Shown here piece by piece: positions 1 to 12,442 of a stretch of DNA of 64,000 nucleotides (positions within the stretch are counted from its first letter, which is position 1; every line of letters begins with the position of its first letter). The DNA is from Trichoplax sp. H2 (lineage: Eukaryota > Placozoa > Uniplacotomia > Trichoplacea), in contig NOWV01000116.1 of NCBI GenBank assembly GCA_003344405.1, positions 124,001 to 188,000 on the forward strand, read 5' to 3'. Both the position numbers and the translations under genes were made by a program. The notes under the pieces are model-generated. The model was not told the DNA's origin and ran no database searches. It saw only the letters and a program-made list of their open reading frames with translations.

Positions 1-2204
1 ATCTTCTACAGTAAATGATAACGTTATTGAGTATTGATGCACTTTTAGTTGCACTTTAGCAAAGCCTTGATTGCACATGAAAGTATCTTTACAATCAAAA
101 AGCTCCAATACCTAGCTAAGGGTTAGCACTAAAGCAAGAGTTATCTGATATTATTTCAGCTTTAAATTATTACTACTTGGAAGGGTATTTGTTTCAATCC
201 TGCGTCAGTAAAAGCGAGCCAGTTAACGATCAAAACTTTGACGCGATTTCTATTGGAATGTCATTAATCATCATACACTTATTACATCCTAGACTACTAG
301 ATGATAGTCCTATCTAGTGGTCCATAGACTCTATGGCAGAATATTCAACTATATTAAACTGTACAATGTACATTCATTACTGTCATGAAATTGCCAATAT
401 GATCGGAGTATGCACCCTAAACATTGTGCAATGTATATTTGCGTATACGTACTTGTTACACGAGCTTCTGTTACACGCTGTACAAGAGCTTTCATGATGA
501 AATTTGTAACACTGGACAGATTAATTAATAAAGCTCCATCTAGCCTTCTTCAACGCTTCTATTTAACATTCAAGAAATAGATGAAATAGAAGCAGCGATA
601 TTACATCATTATAAAACTCGTATGCTACCAGATCCCACTCCAAGTCTGTTACCACGGCTACAGCGCTGATTCATGGCTGAGTGCTGACTGCTGAGAGTGC
701 GTGCAGCCATGGTCCAAGAAGAAGACCAGAACGGATCACTCTTGGACGGACAGACATTGTCGCCATCATCTCGTTAAAATGTTAGGCCAAGCACTTCGTT
801 ATAGGCGTGCCTTAGTATGCAGTCGGTGGGTTTGAATTAGCTGACGTTTTCTCAATCAAGTCATGTTCCATTGAATCTTACTATCGGTTACAAATTTCAG
901 CTTGAAAACAGTTATATAAGGTCTTGGACGCTATTTCTCTGAGTGATTTAGAAAACAGACACGGAAGATCCATACTAAGTACAGTAGTCATTTTTGGCCT
1001 CATTGGGTCAGAATAGTCCGTCTGTCTGATCGTAATGTAGTAACTGTACCATGGACTCTAGTATCGACTGTCCACTACAGTACCAGTGCCCAGTAGTACA
1101 GTACAGTACTGTACACTGTACACTCAGTACAATGTCCATGCATTGAGCAAGACAAGGTTGATTGATTTTATTTCAAAGTAGGTTAGAGCAGAAAGCCTGG
1201 CAAGGAAATATCAACACTAATTCTAACTTCTTTCTTGCTTGTAATTGCATTGAAATCGATAAGCTTCGACTTGCCAACATTCGTGGTAGTCCATAGAGGT
1301 TAATGACAGTGGAAAGAGATCGTGCTTGCATCATTGCATTGAACCAAAAACACCCTTGAGCTCGTCGCTACTTTGATAGATAGAAAAGATCAAGGATGGC
1401 TTCCTTCTCGGCCAATTTTATGCAACAAAACTACTTAAGGCCTTCACTATTCGAGTTGGTCGCACAAAATAGTATGATAACTGCTTTAAGGCCTGCTATA
1501 AATTATGCATTAAAGGTGAGAGTGTAAAATTGATTTACTGTAATGCTGGATAATAATAATCCATTTCCACCGACTTGTCTTCGTCTTTTCACCATTCGTG
1601 TTCGATTCAATCGTTTCCATTCCTTCCCGTCTTGTAATCTAATCGGCACTTTCAATGCAATATTGGCCTACAAATTCCTTGCTTTCCTATTTGGACTCAT
1701 TTTATCTTTTTCATCAGTAGCTCTGTTGAAATAATGAATTAGAGAGTGTTACGTATTAGTAATCATACGTTATGGATTGAAAACACGTAGCTGGTAATCG
1801 CATAATACCATTGAAGGCACCTTACTGCAGTATTTACATTACAATATCTCACTATCAAACAGCGCAACATCTTGGCTGGTTTTATCCTTTTCATCCATAG
1901 TGCTAGTAAAATGTAAATGTAAGCCTTGGTAATGGATCAAGATTGAAAATACTTGCCAATGTTATGCTAAACATAAGATTAGTAGATCTTCAATTGCCAA
2001 TTGTTTCAGCTGGGACATTCAATAGGTATCAGCAAATTCGTCTAAGTTACCAGTAGAATAGGCAATATCAAAGAGAAGGTCAATTTTGTTTTAACATTAT
2101 GACCTACATTAGTTCATAGCACTTTAGTACTGTAGTATGCCTGAAAATATCCAAGGTTAGTCTTCTGAAATGGATGGTGTTTAACCAAGTTTATTCTTTT
2201 GCAG
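1..2204. other. Intergenic/upstream sequence, no supportable gene
   Basis: AT-rich sequence with frequent stops in all frames. The missing N-terminal exon or exons of the PEX12 gene that begins to be readable at 2205 should lie here, but I could not identify them by phase and similarity. Short open stretches such as 1543-1734 have no family resemblance and no convincing splice context. The only structured element seen is the GTAC-rich cluster near 1060-1135. Confidence 0.6.
1060..1135. repeat. GTAC-rich self-complementary repeat cluster
   Basis: A short tract built from GTAC, CAGTACTG and TGTACA words, all of which are their own reverse complement, so the tract can fold on itself. Related tracts recur in this window near 9110, 39838, 42160-42350, 43320, 47035, 47250-47390 and 52390-52540. 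They are absent from the coding exons I resolved. Confidence 0.6.
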
Positions 2205-4728
2205 ACAATTTCTCAACATTACCCTCATCTTTGTGGCTGGCTATGGCGTTACAGTGAAGAAATATACGGCTGCCTCGATCTTGTCTTGCAAATGTATTCG
2301 TTGCGCAGATTCGGTATTGAAAAATTTCTTTACCTTTATATGGAAAAATGTCTTCTTGTATAATTTTTACAGTCTAATAGTGTACAGCGCAGTAAGCTGC
2401 ATGACTTAGACTAGCACAAGTTTACTCTTTGAACCGAGAAAGTGATAGATACCGCAAGACAGCGCTATAACAGTCTCTGTAAATTTGCAGACGCGTACGT
2501 TCATATACACTGCACCTTTAGAGATAGAAAATTACCATATCGATAATAGCCGTACAAGTTATAATAAGCCAATGTACGATGATACTTTTCAATCTATGTA
2601 CGCATACATACTTAATGCCTTTATATTATATTATGATTACATACTGGTGCTCATCAAATTTCAACTGCATTAATTGGAACCTCGACTGAAAATATCTTAC
2701 ACTTTATTACTACGATATAGAGGCATCGTTTTATGAGAATTTTTATGGACTAAGAAGATCTGATATTAACGCCAAAAATATGGGACAGTCTCTAAGTACA
2801 AAGCATCGATTGTTGTCCCTCTTGTTCTTGGTACACAGAAATTATTAGTAGTAATATTAATTTTATGCACATTTGTCGTTCAGATTATAAGTATAGTCAA
2901 CTAATGTGCTTATGTTCAAGTTGTAGCAGTTTAGAATTGTTTCTGATGCTTTCTCATTAAATTAATTCTACATGCCATTGACCCTTAGAGGTTCTAGAGG
3001 TCCATGGCTAGGCAAATTTATTGCAATTACTGTATACTTAGAGTTGGTAATAATGTATCTTGTCTAACCAAATCGAATTAGGTTGGTGTACCTTATGTTA
3101 AAAATAAATTAGATACCTACTTCAATGAATGGAACGATGAAATTACGACAGTGAGTATATTACATAAGGCAAAGGATTTCAGCACCTGTTATTCCTATGT
3201 ATTAATGATTCTTTTCTCGTTTTTGAACGACTGGCAATTTTCTCATAAAGTTTATTCTAAATTTTATACAATCAGACCAATAATAGTACGTCTCAAAAAA
3301 TTAAAAATTATTTCTTGGTAGTGTATCCGTACATACATTTTATTTCACAAGTAAGTAACATGACTCTGCATAGTATTATCTTGTGTTGTAGTAAGTTCAT
3401 CAAATTCACAAGTGACATTCGTTCTTTTCCCTGTTATTACATTATTGTTAAATTATAGACTATTTCCTTAGCCTTCAATTTAATGTATGCTTTCGGAATA
3501 GATGACTCATTCTCACCGTTGCTCAAGTTAGCAGGTAAATACCTCCTTATGGTAATACAAATTATACAGTAATATTAATCAATGACATTGGAGGTTTCGT
3601 TGTACTTGCTATAATTTATAGTTTACATAAGAACTGATCCACATCGAATATTTTTGTACTAAACTATTCTTTCTTTTTCTTAACCCGGTCGGATGACTAT
3701 ATATACTGTATTTACAATAGGCTTACGACTAACCTTACTTACAAAGGAGGATGTTGTAAGTGACTCATTCTGGAGACAATTAATTCTTCAATTTTATGTT
3801 AGAATATTCAAAATTTATAAATTGTATATCTATTTAGGAATTAATTGAAAATAGAGAAATTAAGAAGCATCTAACGAATAAAACGTTGGATAGTATTACA
3901 ACAACGATATGCTTTTGCACCTTATTTGCCTTGTTGATCATTGAAGTATAAATTAATTACCATACGTCGATTTGTTTATGCAGGTCATCCTTATGGGGTA
4001 AAACTATGAGGGTTATTAGCACGATATTTTCCTTCATTCTGAAAGGCCTTACGAGTAGTTTGCCCGTCCTAGCGTTTTGCCTTAAAATCGTCGAATGGTG
4101 GTATTCAGAAGAGAATACAACTCGATCATCATCGACATTTGCTGACCTACCTATTCCTCCGCCTCCAGATAAACCAAAAGTATGATTGTAGGATTTCAAA
4201 TATTTTGAAATTTTACTGTCAATTCGAGCTAATCGTAAACCAAAAAATCACATTGCGCATAAGTTACCTTAATTAGCACACCTTCATACAAAAGAAGCTG
4301 ACATTTCAAAATAAAATTTTAGATTCAGTCATTATCTCCTGGTTAATAGAGTGATCAGCTTGTTGGAGAACTTAAAGTAAAAACCTATTTTTATTTTGTA
4401 TTGCTAATTTGCTATACACAGACAGCTCCAAATGGAATTAGACCTCCTATTAACACAGCTGAATGTGCGTTATGTAATCAAGGAATAACTAATGCTACTG
4501 CCTTATCTACTTCAGGGTAAGTAATAATGTACTTATTGAAAGTAAATCGAAGTAACGATATCATTGCTGATCAGCTTTTCTATACTTGTACCAATTTAAT
4601 CTTTCTGCAGATATGTGTTCTGCTATCCATGCATATACCAGTACCTCAAACAGTCCGGAAAATGTCCAATAACCCATCTACCGACCGGAATACAACAATT
4701 AGTTAAAATTTATCCAGGCGCTGTGTAA
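2205..4728 (+). CDS. PEX12: Peroxin-12 (peroxisome assembly protein 12), 5' end unresolved
   Basis: PEX12 is a subunit of the peroxisomal-membrane RING ligase complex (PEX2/PEX10/PEX12) that ubiquitinates the import receptor PEX5. Exons seen: 2205-2313, 2721-2830, 3082-3150, 3276-3350, 3459-3534, 3721-3755, 3838 to about 3930-3945, about 3984-4179, 4422-4516 and 4611-4728. Phases agree at every junction except near 3930-3984, where the exact donor is ambiguous. Family matches include HYPHLCGWLWRY (human HYGFLWRW), EASFYENFYGLRR, FSPLLKLAG, VEWWYSEEN and a proline run before the RING. The C-terminal zinc module has the degenerate PEX12 pattern CALC, FCYPC and KCPITHLP, that is, five cysteines and a single expected zinc site. 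The stop is TAA at 4726-4728. The start codon and about 45 N-terminal residues were not found upstream. ORC4 is convergent on the other strand, about 550 bp downstream. Confidence 0.9.
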
Positions 4729-5278
4729 TCTAGTGGTTTCTAGTATATTATAGATTAACCGATACATGTAATCCGTAACATAATTGTAGAGGTTACTATT
4801 TTTTCGCAGTCTGGGAAGATCTAATCACATCTACAAATTATATCTTTGTTGAATTAACGATTTAATGTAAAAAGTTTATGCAAGATCAATACGGTATCGA
4901 TTATATTATAAATAATTTATTTTATTCAATACATCAATCTTTCAAAATCGAGAAAAAAGCATTCTTCGCCACTGAACTAACGCATATCTCTCACCTTCGC
5001 AATTTTTTATAATGACGCTATAATTTTATGAACTTTTGATTATTTTATACAACAGAACACATGAACTTTAATTATTTTATACAACGGAACACGTTACAGG
5101 ATGTCAGTAAAAATAAAATTTATTTAAAAATAGATCGCAACACAAATTTATCACGGCTTTTGTAGCTCGTTTCGAAAACCTTTTAAACTTCGTCGGCATT
5201 ATAGAAATAATGCTGGTTATTAGTGATAAGAATTCATTGATTTACATTACAATTCGAGATTTATATTTAAATACAAGT
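4729..5278. other. Convergent 3' intergenic spacer between PEX12 and ORC4
   Basis: AT-rich 550-bp spacer between the two convergent stop codons. It presumably holds both 3' UTRs and polyadenylation signals; several AATAAA-like words occur in it on both strands. No ORF or RNA gene is recognisable. Confidence 0.6.
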
Positions 5279-7964
5279 TTATGAATGAATAGGGTTTAGT
5301 GCCCACTGCATGACGGACGTTGGACAATTAGGATATTTCTGCAAGGCTTCTGCAATCTGTGTAGGCTGAACTAGTAATGACATTTGCCAGTATTCTTTCT
5401 GCAGACGTTTATGTGGATGATTCGTTGGCTTAATCAATGCCATATCAATCAAACGTTCGTATGCCTACAAGACGAAATTGGTATTATACATTTTGCTTTC
5501 TCGTGCGTACACAGTACTTACTACAGACAAGCTAAATAAATTTAAATTCGAATAAATCGAACCTTAAATATCACCGGTTTTGGAAATTTCTCCACTAATT
5601 GCGATTTATATAAAATAAATTGCATGTATTCTAAAAAAAATAGCGAGCAAACTTTAGGATCAGTCTTATTAATTTCCCATTGTTTTAGTTAACCAATATC
5701 TATATATTCTTATCCACCTTGATATACCATCTCAAACGTAAATGTTGTGGTCCTTCTTTTATCTGATAAATGTTTCATGGCAATAATTAGCGACAGTTCC
5801 AAGACCGATACGCCTACATTTTGGATATAAAACAATATTCTCACTCACTAACTTATCATATACTCATATTAAGATAGTGACTTTAATGCGAGTAAGCATT
5901 TATCGATTTTTGAATTGGGCTAGACCTTGCAAAAGGAGAACCGTGTAATCTTTGACGATATGTTTGCAAGATTTTATTATATCGTCTGGCACAATATTAG
6001 GATGACTTTCATGAATCAAACATACTGGAGTAACCTATAGCAAGAGTAGTTAATGCATCACTTAACGTATGAAAATAATACTGTTTACGAAATTGGTCAT
6101 CTAATGCTAAGTATTGACAAAAGTTATTGATGGTCATCCAAATTTTATCTTACCAATAAATTTTTTAATAAACGTAAGTCTTTACTATAATCAAATAATC
6201 TTCGTAAAATATCATTAACGCTGCCATCATTTGCTAATTTCTATTTGAATAATTATAAGATAATAATACAGTTTGATTAGATAATAAATTATAAGATATG
6301 GCATTAACTGACTTTCTAAAGCTAGAAAGATATTATGAAAAGAATGAAATCAATGTTCACGTCAAATAATTCTGATCATGGCTTTTAAGACCTCAATATG
6401 ATTATTCCATGATTTTGTCTGGCTAGGTTTATGGCCTTTGCCTTCTATTTTGAGTAAAGACCTTGATAAATTAGGGCAAAGAGAATAAATTTACCGGATG
6501 ATTATTCTGATTTATAGACGAATACAAAAGTAAATCTTATAACTATTTGAATACTGCAACATGTTGGGAAAATACCATTCATGTGAGATTGCTGTTTTAA
6601 TTTACAAGAGAATACAAGAGCAAATTCTGTGATTACTTGAACACTGCAACATATTGATCAAACGACGGGGCATATAAGAGGTAAATTTGGCGATGAGAAA
6701 ATCTTGATTTTACCCTTTTTTCTAGCAATTCCAACACGTCCTGTAATAAAATAAAGACCAAAACTAAATCCATAATTTGCAATTTTTAATTAAGGCAATA
6801 TTTGTAATTACTAACCAGCCTGCAAGTAACTCCGATAACAAGGACCGACACTTTGGCTGATTGACATACTTCAAATAAATTATACAGAAGAGCTTGATTT
6901 CGATGTCGGGTGAATAAGTCGAAAACATCTAATATAAATATGATCGAGCCTTTTTTTGGATTACCTATTAAAATCAGTTAATTGCGCGCTATCGTCATAT
7001 GTTGCATACATGTATTATTAAAGGGTCTTCTCCAAATATTTTTATGCTTAGTTGAACCGGGAATAAAAGTTATCTATTTATCCTTTATAAAAACATTAAT
7101 AATAATCAGTACTCTACCATTTTTGTAGGACTCTAAAATATAAGCAAATGTTTCCCCAAATGATTTCTATAAGGAAAAACATAGCTTATTAATTATTGGT
7201 TCGTTTATCTACAACGAATACAAGTTCTTCATCCTATTCTAAATATCGGCTGAGTTTACGGTGTTATATCGCAGTGTAAATGCATTAGTAATTAGCAGTT
7301 TACCAACTTTGAAAGTTTGAACTCACTATAGATCTATCTCTGACATCTTCTACTCCTAGCTGTTCACCAATAGAGATTAAAGCAAGCTTGTCATCAACTT
7401 GAATCAAGCCTAGTCAAGTCAGATAGATGATTACAATAGACGATTAGAGCAAAGTATGCATAACGCAATATAACTAACGCTAATCAACTCAACACTTTTA
7501 TGATAAAAGTTCCATCGAATTCTTAAATACCTAATAGGAAGGTAGGTAAAATAATTACATAATCCGAATTATCCACTATTTACCATTTAAATTTACTTGC
7601 GAATATTTGTCAGCTACATCTTCGGTATCTCTTAATTTATTGATAGCAGATCGTATTAGCTATTCAAAATATAAAATCGGTACTTTATACTTATTAAAAA
7701 TATTTGTGATCAGAATAACAATAGACATTTCGACATTGAATTAGTAAACAGGCTATATTATGAAAGACTGTTACTGCTGACAGTAGACAATCATTTTATG
7801 CTCCACTATCGCTATAAAGAAGGTGAGAAAAGCTACCCTAGACCAGGTAAGTTTACGTGCAAATTTGCTATACCATTGTTTTTCCGCTTGCTGGAGGTTC
7901 GATAATCAAGATGGAATTGCTTTCACCAAATAGGGTGCATAGTCGAAGCAATTGCAATAACTTT
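5279..7964 (-). CDS. ORC4: Origin recognition complex subunit 4, 5' end unresolved
   Basis: ORC4 is an AAA+ subunit of the nuclear complex that marks replication origins and loads MCM. Twelve phase-consistent exons read on the minus strand: 7964-7874, 7659-7584, 7409-7327, 7166-7118, 6964-6816, 6740-6637, 6461-6392, 6240-6154, 6034-5926, 5813-5718, 5630-5563 and 5464-5279 (about 389 codons; the human protein is 436 aa). Diagnostic stretches are [18 protein letters not shown] (Walker A region), [12 protein letters not shown] (Walker B region), [16 protein letters not shown] (the arginine-finger segment, nearly identical to human), [10 protein letters not shown] and the C-terminal [16 protein letters not shown]. 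Two ATP-site positions differ from human: the first Gly of the P-loop is Glu, and the Walker B Asp-Glu is Asp-Val. The N-terminal exon, expected between about 7965 and 8260, is not resolved. Confidence 0.92.
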
Positions 7965-10900
7965 CTGCAAAAGTAAGCAGCATTATAAGCGTAAAAATGC
8001 TTCAGTAAATACTGATATCAACGACCGTTACTATCATGTAAACAATCTGCTATTAATTTTACGAAATTTCAATTTAAAACCGTAGTTCTATCCATTTTTA
8101 AGCAATGGAATCGCTTGCATTGGCACAAAAAATTGAGTAGTCAAACTTTGCTGATGTAATGGAGTTTGCAGGTACTCGAGTTTTCCTTACACTTACGTCT
8201 CCCTACGACATTCCTCGATAAGACTTTACAAATACTGCGCTTAAATAACAAATACTATACTAAAATTATTGCAACTTAGGAAGAGTTTCAAAACAGGCAG
8301 GAGTGATGTGCACTGTAGCATCTAACTATACTGTACAGCTTCTGCATCGAACTTTTAGACTAGAGCACGGTTCATATACTCGTGCAGTCATTAGTCCATT
8401 TCATCAATCACTCTGCAGCCTGTAAAATCATCATCCCTATCGTGACAATGTTCATTTTGATGGTTATATAATTAATGAAGCTAGTATCTTGTCGACATTA
8501 GTTACAATTGCAACGCACGAGATGATCCAAAATCATCCTGATGGTATACAATATACCATTACAGTTCAGAAAACATAAGAGAGTTTGTGCAACAATCTGT
8601 TCTAGAGATGAGATAGCATAGTGATTCTACTCAGAGTAAGAATCGAGTAAAAGATCCAGATCGAAATGATACATTGACGTGAACAGTACTTACTCTTGTT
8701 CATCCTGCAATCCTATCAATTCTTGATTAAGACAGTCGTGACATATTTTATTTCTCAATTCTGATTGAATTAATGAATAATTGTAATCCATTCTTCTGCA
8801 ATCGCTGCAGCCTTGCTCTTACGCACAACTTCAAGTCAGCTACCTACTGTATTGCACGTATTATGAGACTCAGTAGCCAAAGGTAATAAGTCTTCCACTT
8901 TGTAACTTGTAGTAAATTCTTGCGTTGACTATACCCCCAACCAACGACTAAACACATTTATTGCAATCACAAGAAGTGAATGCTACGAGTAATCAAATTG
9001 CACGCCGATTTTGCAATGGTCTCCTTGACTTCAGCACCGTTAATAGCTGGCCTCGATTGTTTCGCTGGAACGGATTGCCCCGATTCGAACCAGTACCCAC
9101 AGCTGTACACTGTAGAGTACAGTATAAAGTATTGTATATACTGTAGCAACAACGCAAGTACTCAGCGTTCGGCATGCTGCTTATGAGCCTGGCTGGCATT
9201 TTTGGACTGTTTAAGTATCGATACTATGAATATATTAGAGTTCGATTTCTGTTCCTTGTACTGTAGCGACGTAACGCAAACACTGTATTTGTTCGTCGCT
9301 AGTCAATGTCATGGTATCGTAAGTCTTGCATGGGAAGCTATACTGCCGATATGCTTTCTTCTAAGTTAATATGTCACCGATAGGGTAAGGCAGGACATGG
9401 CGACCTAAAGGCAATTTTTCCTTCCTATAAGTCTTAAATCAAATCCAATTTGATCTTTAATGATTGAGTAAATGATCATTGGAAGGCAACAGAACACTGC
9501 TGATGATGATAGACAGAGCAAATTTAAATTCTAACTTGAAGTGGAATGGATAATTGAATTTTGCTGAATCATCATCATCGGTATTAGGTTGCGTTCGGAC
9601 AAATAATTCGTTCCATAACTTATGGCCAAATTTGAACCTTCATTTTAAAAAATGTTACAAGAAATTTCTTGCCTAGATCATTTAGGTTGTTGTCGAGTGA
9701 GAAATAAATATATCTGTCATACAGCTACCTCAGCATGATCTTCTATGGCAGCCCGTATCTTACCAAGAATAACATGGGATGGATGGGACTATCACCCCAA
9801 CCTGTAGATCTTATATTTGAATTGAAACTTTAATTTTCAATTTAAATGCCAAATTTTGGCTTCTGCCCTTGGCGAAGTGAAGTCGGTACAGTCTAAAGCC
9901 AATAAACAGTGTCAAAATTTTGAATACTACTGCATATAATCATTAGAATATTGTACTAGTAACTTATAACTTATATCAGTCGATTTTAAGTCGTGCTTGA
10001 TAGGTGGTTTCTATTTTATACCCAATTCAATTTAATTCAGCTGCTCTTGATAAAGGTGTACGTCGCATAAATTAAATAGCATTGACCGTATAACCACAGT
10101 AGAAAAGGTTAATCCTTGATGTTTTCTTATTTACCCACTATTTCACAAATCGTATGAGTCTCATTAAATAATTCTTATACCTATGTATGCGTACTCCAGG
10201 GATTTTATATTCGATCAATTGAAAAATCGGTTTCATTAGTTACTGAATATCAAGATGGACTACGATTGTATATTATTCTTCGAAATGGCTGTTATGGTAG
10301 CGTAAGTCATGTTTGGTTAGTTATGTCGTGGGTAGGAACGAATATTCAAAACACCTTCCCCTATACGAGGATCTACCGATTGCAAAATTCTTACATCAAG
10401 CTAAAATAGGCTAAAAATGCAAGAGTGGATTCTCATTTAAGGTGCTCTATAGCACTACTGAAGATCGTAAAAAAAGTTAAATTTGCCAGTTCAAATCGAA
10501 ACATGATTTCTCACATTCTCCATCGATATTCTCGCTATGAAAGATTATGTCAATAGATTCGCGCAAGTTACATAGTAACAGAGTATGATTAATTAATTAT
10601 TAGGCAGGCTACCAGGATAGAACATAAGTTAACTTGGCAGGCTATCTAGGGCTTCTTTTTGGTTTTAATCATGGGTCAATTCATTGAAATATCTATACTA
10701 TGGCTGTCATGCTCCGTTACATCGACTATATTATTCCCTAGGGAAAACTGAACAAGAATATATCCTAATTTTGATATTGTGATGTTATACTGCTTGTTAG
10801 GTGAAACAATACGCTGGCCACTTTGCTTATAAGAACTATCACTATACTTGTACTTACTCGTTTAAGTGATTGTTAACCCAGTACTTCCTAATTTCAAGAC

Positions 10901-11209
10901 ATCAAGTAATGCCACATTTGGGAAGATTGCCATTGCTCACTATTTATTGAAGCTCAATTTTACTAATAAATTGTTAAACAAATGCAATCTTCAATTCAAT
11001 CTGAACAGTACAGAGGAGAAAAAAAAAAATCGTTGTTGTAACGGAGTTATTCGTTATCGAGTTAAAGCGATTTGGTAGTGAACATACTCTTTTCTTATTT
11101 TTAGACTAGCTTACACGAGCCTACAATTTTTAAAAACTGTCATAAAGCAGATTTTGATCTTTATTCAGTTTGACTAACTTTATTGTGAGTTGTAGCAGTA
11201 GAAAAGAAT
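7965..11209. other. Intergenic sequence, no supportable gene
   Basis: The part up to about 8260 probably contains the missing ORC4 5' exon. A short GTAC-rich tract lies near 9108-9140. The overlapping ORFs around 8961-9199 occur in four frames on both strands and match no family. The remainder is AT-rich with dense stops. Confidence 0.5.
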
Positions 11210-11990
11210 AAGATATAATTGACCTTATAACAAGAATTAGTAAACCAATATAGACTGAGATGTGCCTAGAGTTCATTATATAACGGTACGCGTAGTGGAG
11301 AATGGATGATTACGTAAATCTTCTATCACACTTCAATTTTAGCCATAATCAATTTATCGCTAAAGAAATACGAGTACTTTGCTGGAGCGTCATTAGTAAT
11401 CATAAAATTAATAAATCAGTATGGATAAATGTGTACTTAGAGTTCGTTATAAAACCCGCAATGAATGATAAATCAAATCTGTCATCACAATCCAACATTA
11501 ATCATAAATCAATTTATTGCTAGAGAAGACTTTACCGTAGAGGAATTATTTATCATAAAGTAAAATCAATATGGACGAAGGCGTACATAGAGTTCATTAT
11601 AATACCGGTCGTGGATGATGAATGATTAATCAGTTATCACAGTTATGTTTTAGTCATAACCAATTCATCGCTGGCGTAATACTTTGTTGTTGCGGAATCA
11701 GTAATCCGAAAGTTAGTAAGTTAGTAAATCAATATGGACGAAGGCGTACATAGAGTTCATTATATTCCCCGCAATGGATGATAGATCAAATCTGTCATCA
11801 CAGTTCAATTTTAGTCATAATCATCTTATCGCTGGAGAAAACTTTGCTGTAGTGGAATCATGAATTAGAAAACTAGTAAGTCAATATGGACGAAGGTGTA
11901 TATAGACTTCATTATAAATAGCCTTAGTGGGTGATTGGTGATCAAGTCTGTTAGCACAGTTCAATTTTAGTCATAATCAATTTATCGCTA
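11210..11990. repeat. Diverged tandem repeat, five units of about 150-170 bp
   Basis: A conserved block centred on agagttcatta recurs at about 11268, 11439, 11589, 11752 and 11904. Each is followed about 70 bp later by a second conserved block (ttttagtcataatcaattta, with variants). Spacing is 171, 150, 163 and 152 bp. The ORF at 11302-11523 is a by-product of two units. The array lies in the spacer about 450 bp upstream of the Apaf-1-like gene. Confidence 0.75.
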
Positions 11991-12442
11991 ATTGATTCTA
12001 TATTGCTTGATCGTCCTTACGGTATAAGGGCGTAATTCAGTAGGACTTTAAGTATACGAGGTTAGCATCTAGACCAGAAGGGTCTATAGCAACGACAAAA
12101 AGTAATTCTCAGCAAAGAATTCCCCATGGGGTCTGGCTTCATGCCGTTGTAGTTATTGTTATTACAAAGGACTGCCTACTTAACAGTAACCGTTGAACTA
12201 ATAGATTGTAAAGAATGTTGATCTTTTTATTCTTAACGATAATCGGGATACACCGTTTGTAAAATACTGAATGGACGTCGTTAGATAATTTTATCCTCGT
12301 TAGAGAACCATAACATTCTCAATGTAACTGCAAGTTCGCGGCTTAGGCTAGAAATAATTGGCTAATCAATATTATAGAAACTGACATAAGAGATCAATCT
12401 CAATCTTGGCTGTTTAATTAAAGAAGTCATTGCGGACCAAAA

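Noticed and set aside
711-780. ATG in a good Kozak context encoding an acidic stretch (MVQEEDQNGS), considered as PEX12 exon 1
   Set aside because: No donor of the needed phase, no similarity to the PEX12 N terminus, and 1.4 kb from the first confirmed exon.
9060-9150. tRNA-like T-arm word (gattcgaacc) suggesting a minus-strand tRNA
   Set aside because: The five-base T-stem does not pair, and no matching acceptor stem, anticodon arm or D-arm can be drawn around it.
10866-11078. 70-codon plus-strand ORF near the 11.2-kb repeat
   Set aside because: Low-complexity Asn/Lys-rich translation with a poly-A-derived Lys run, and no family.
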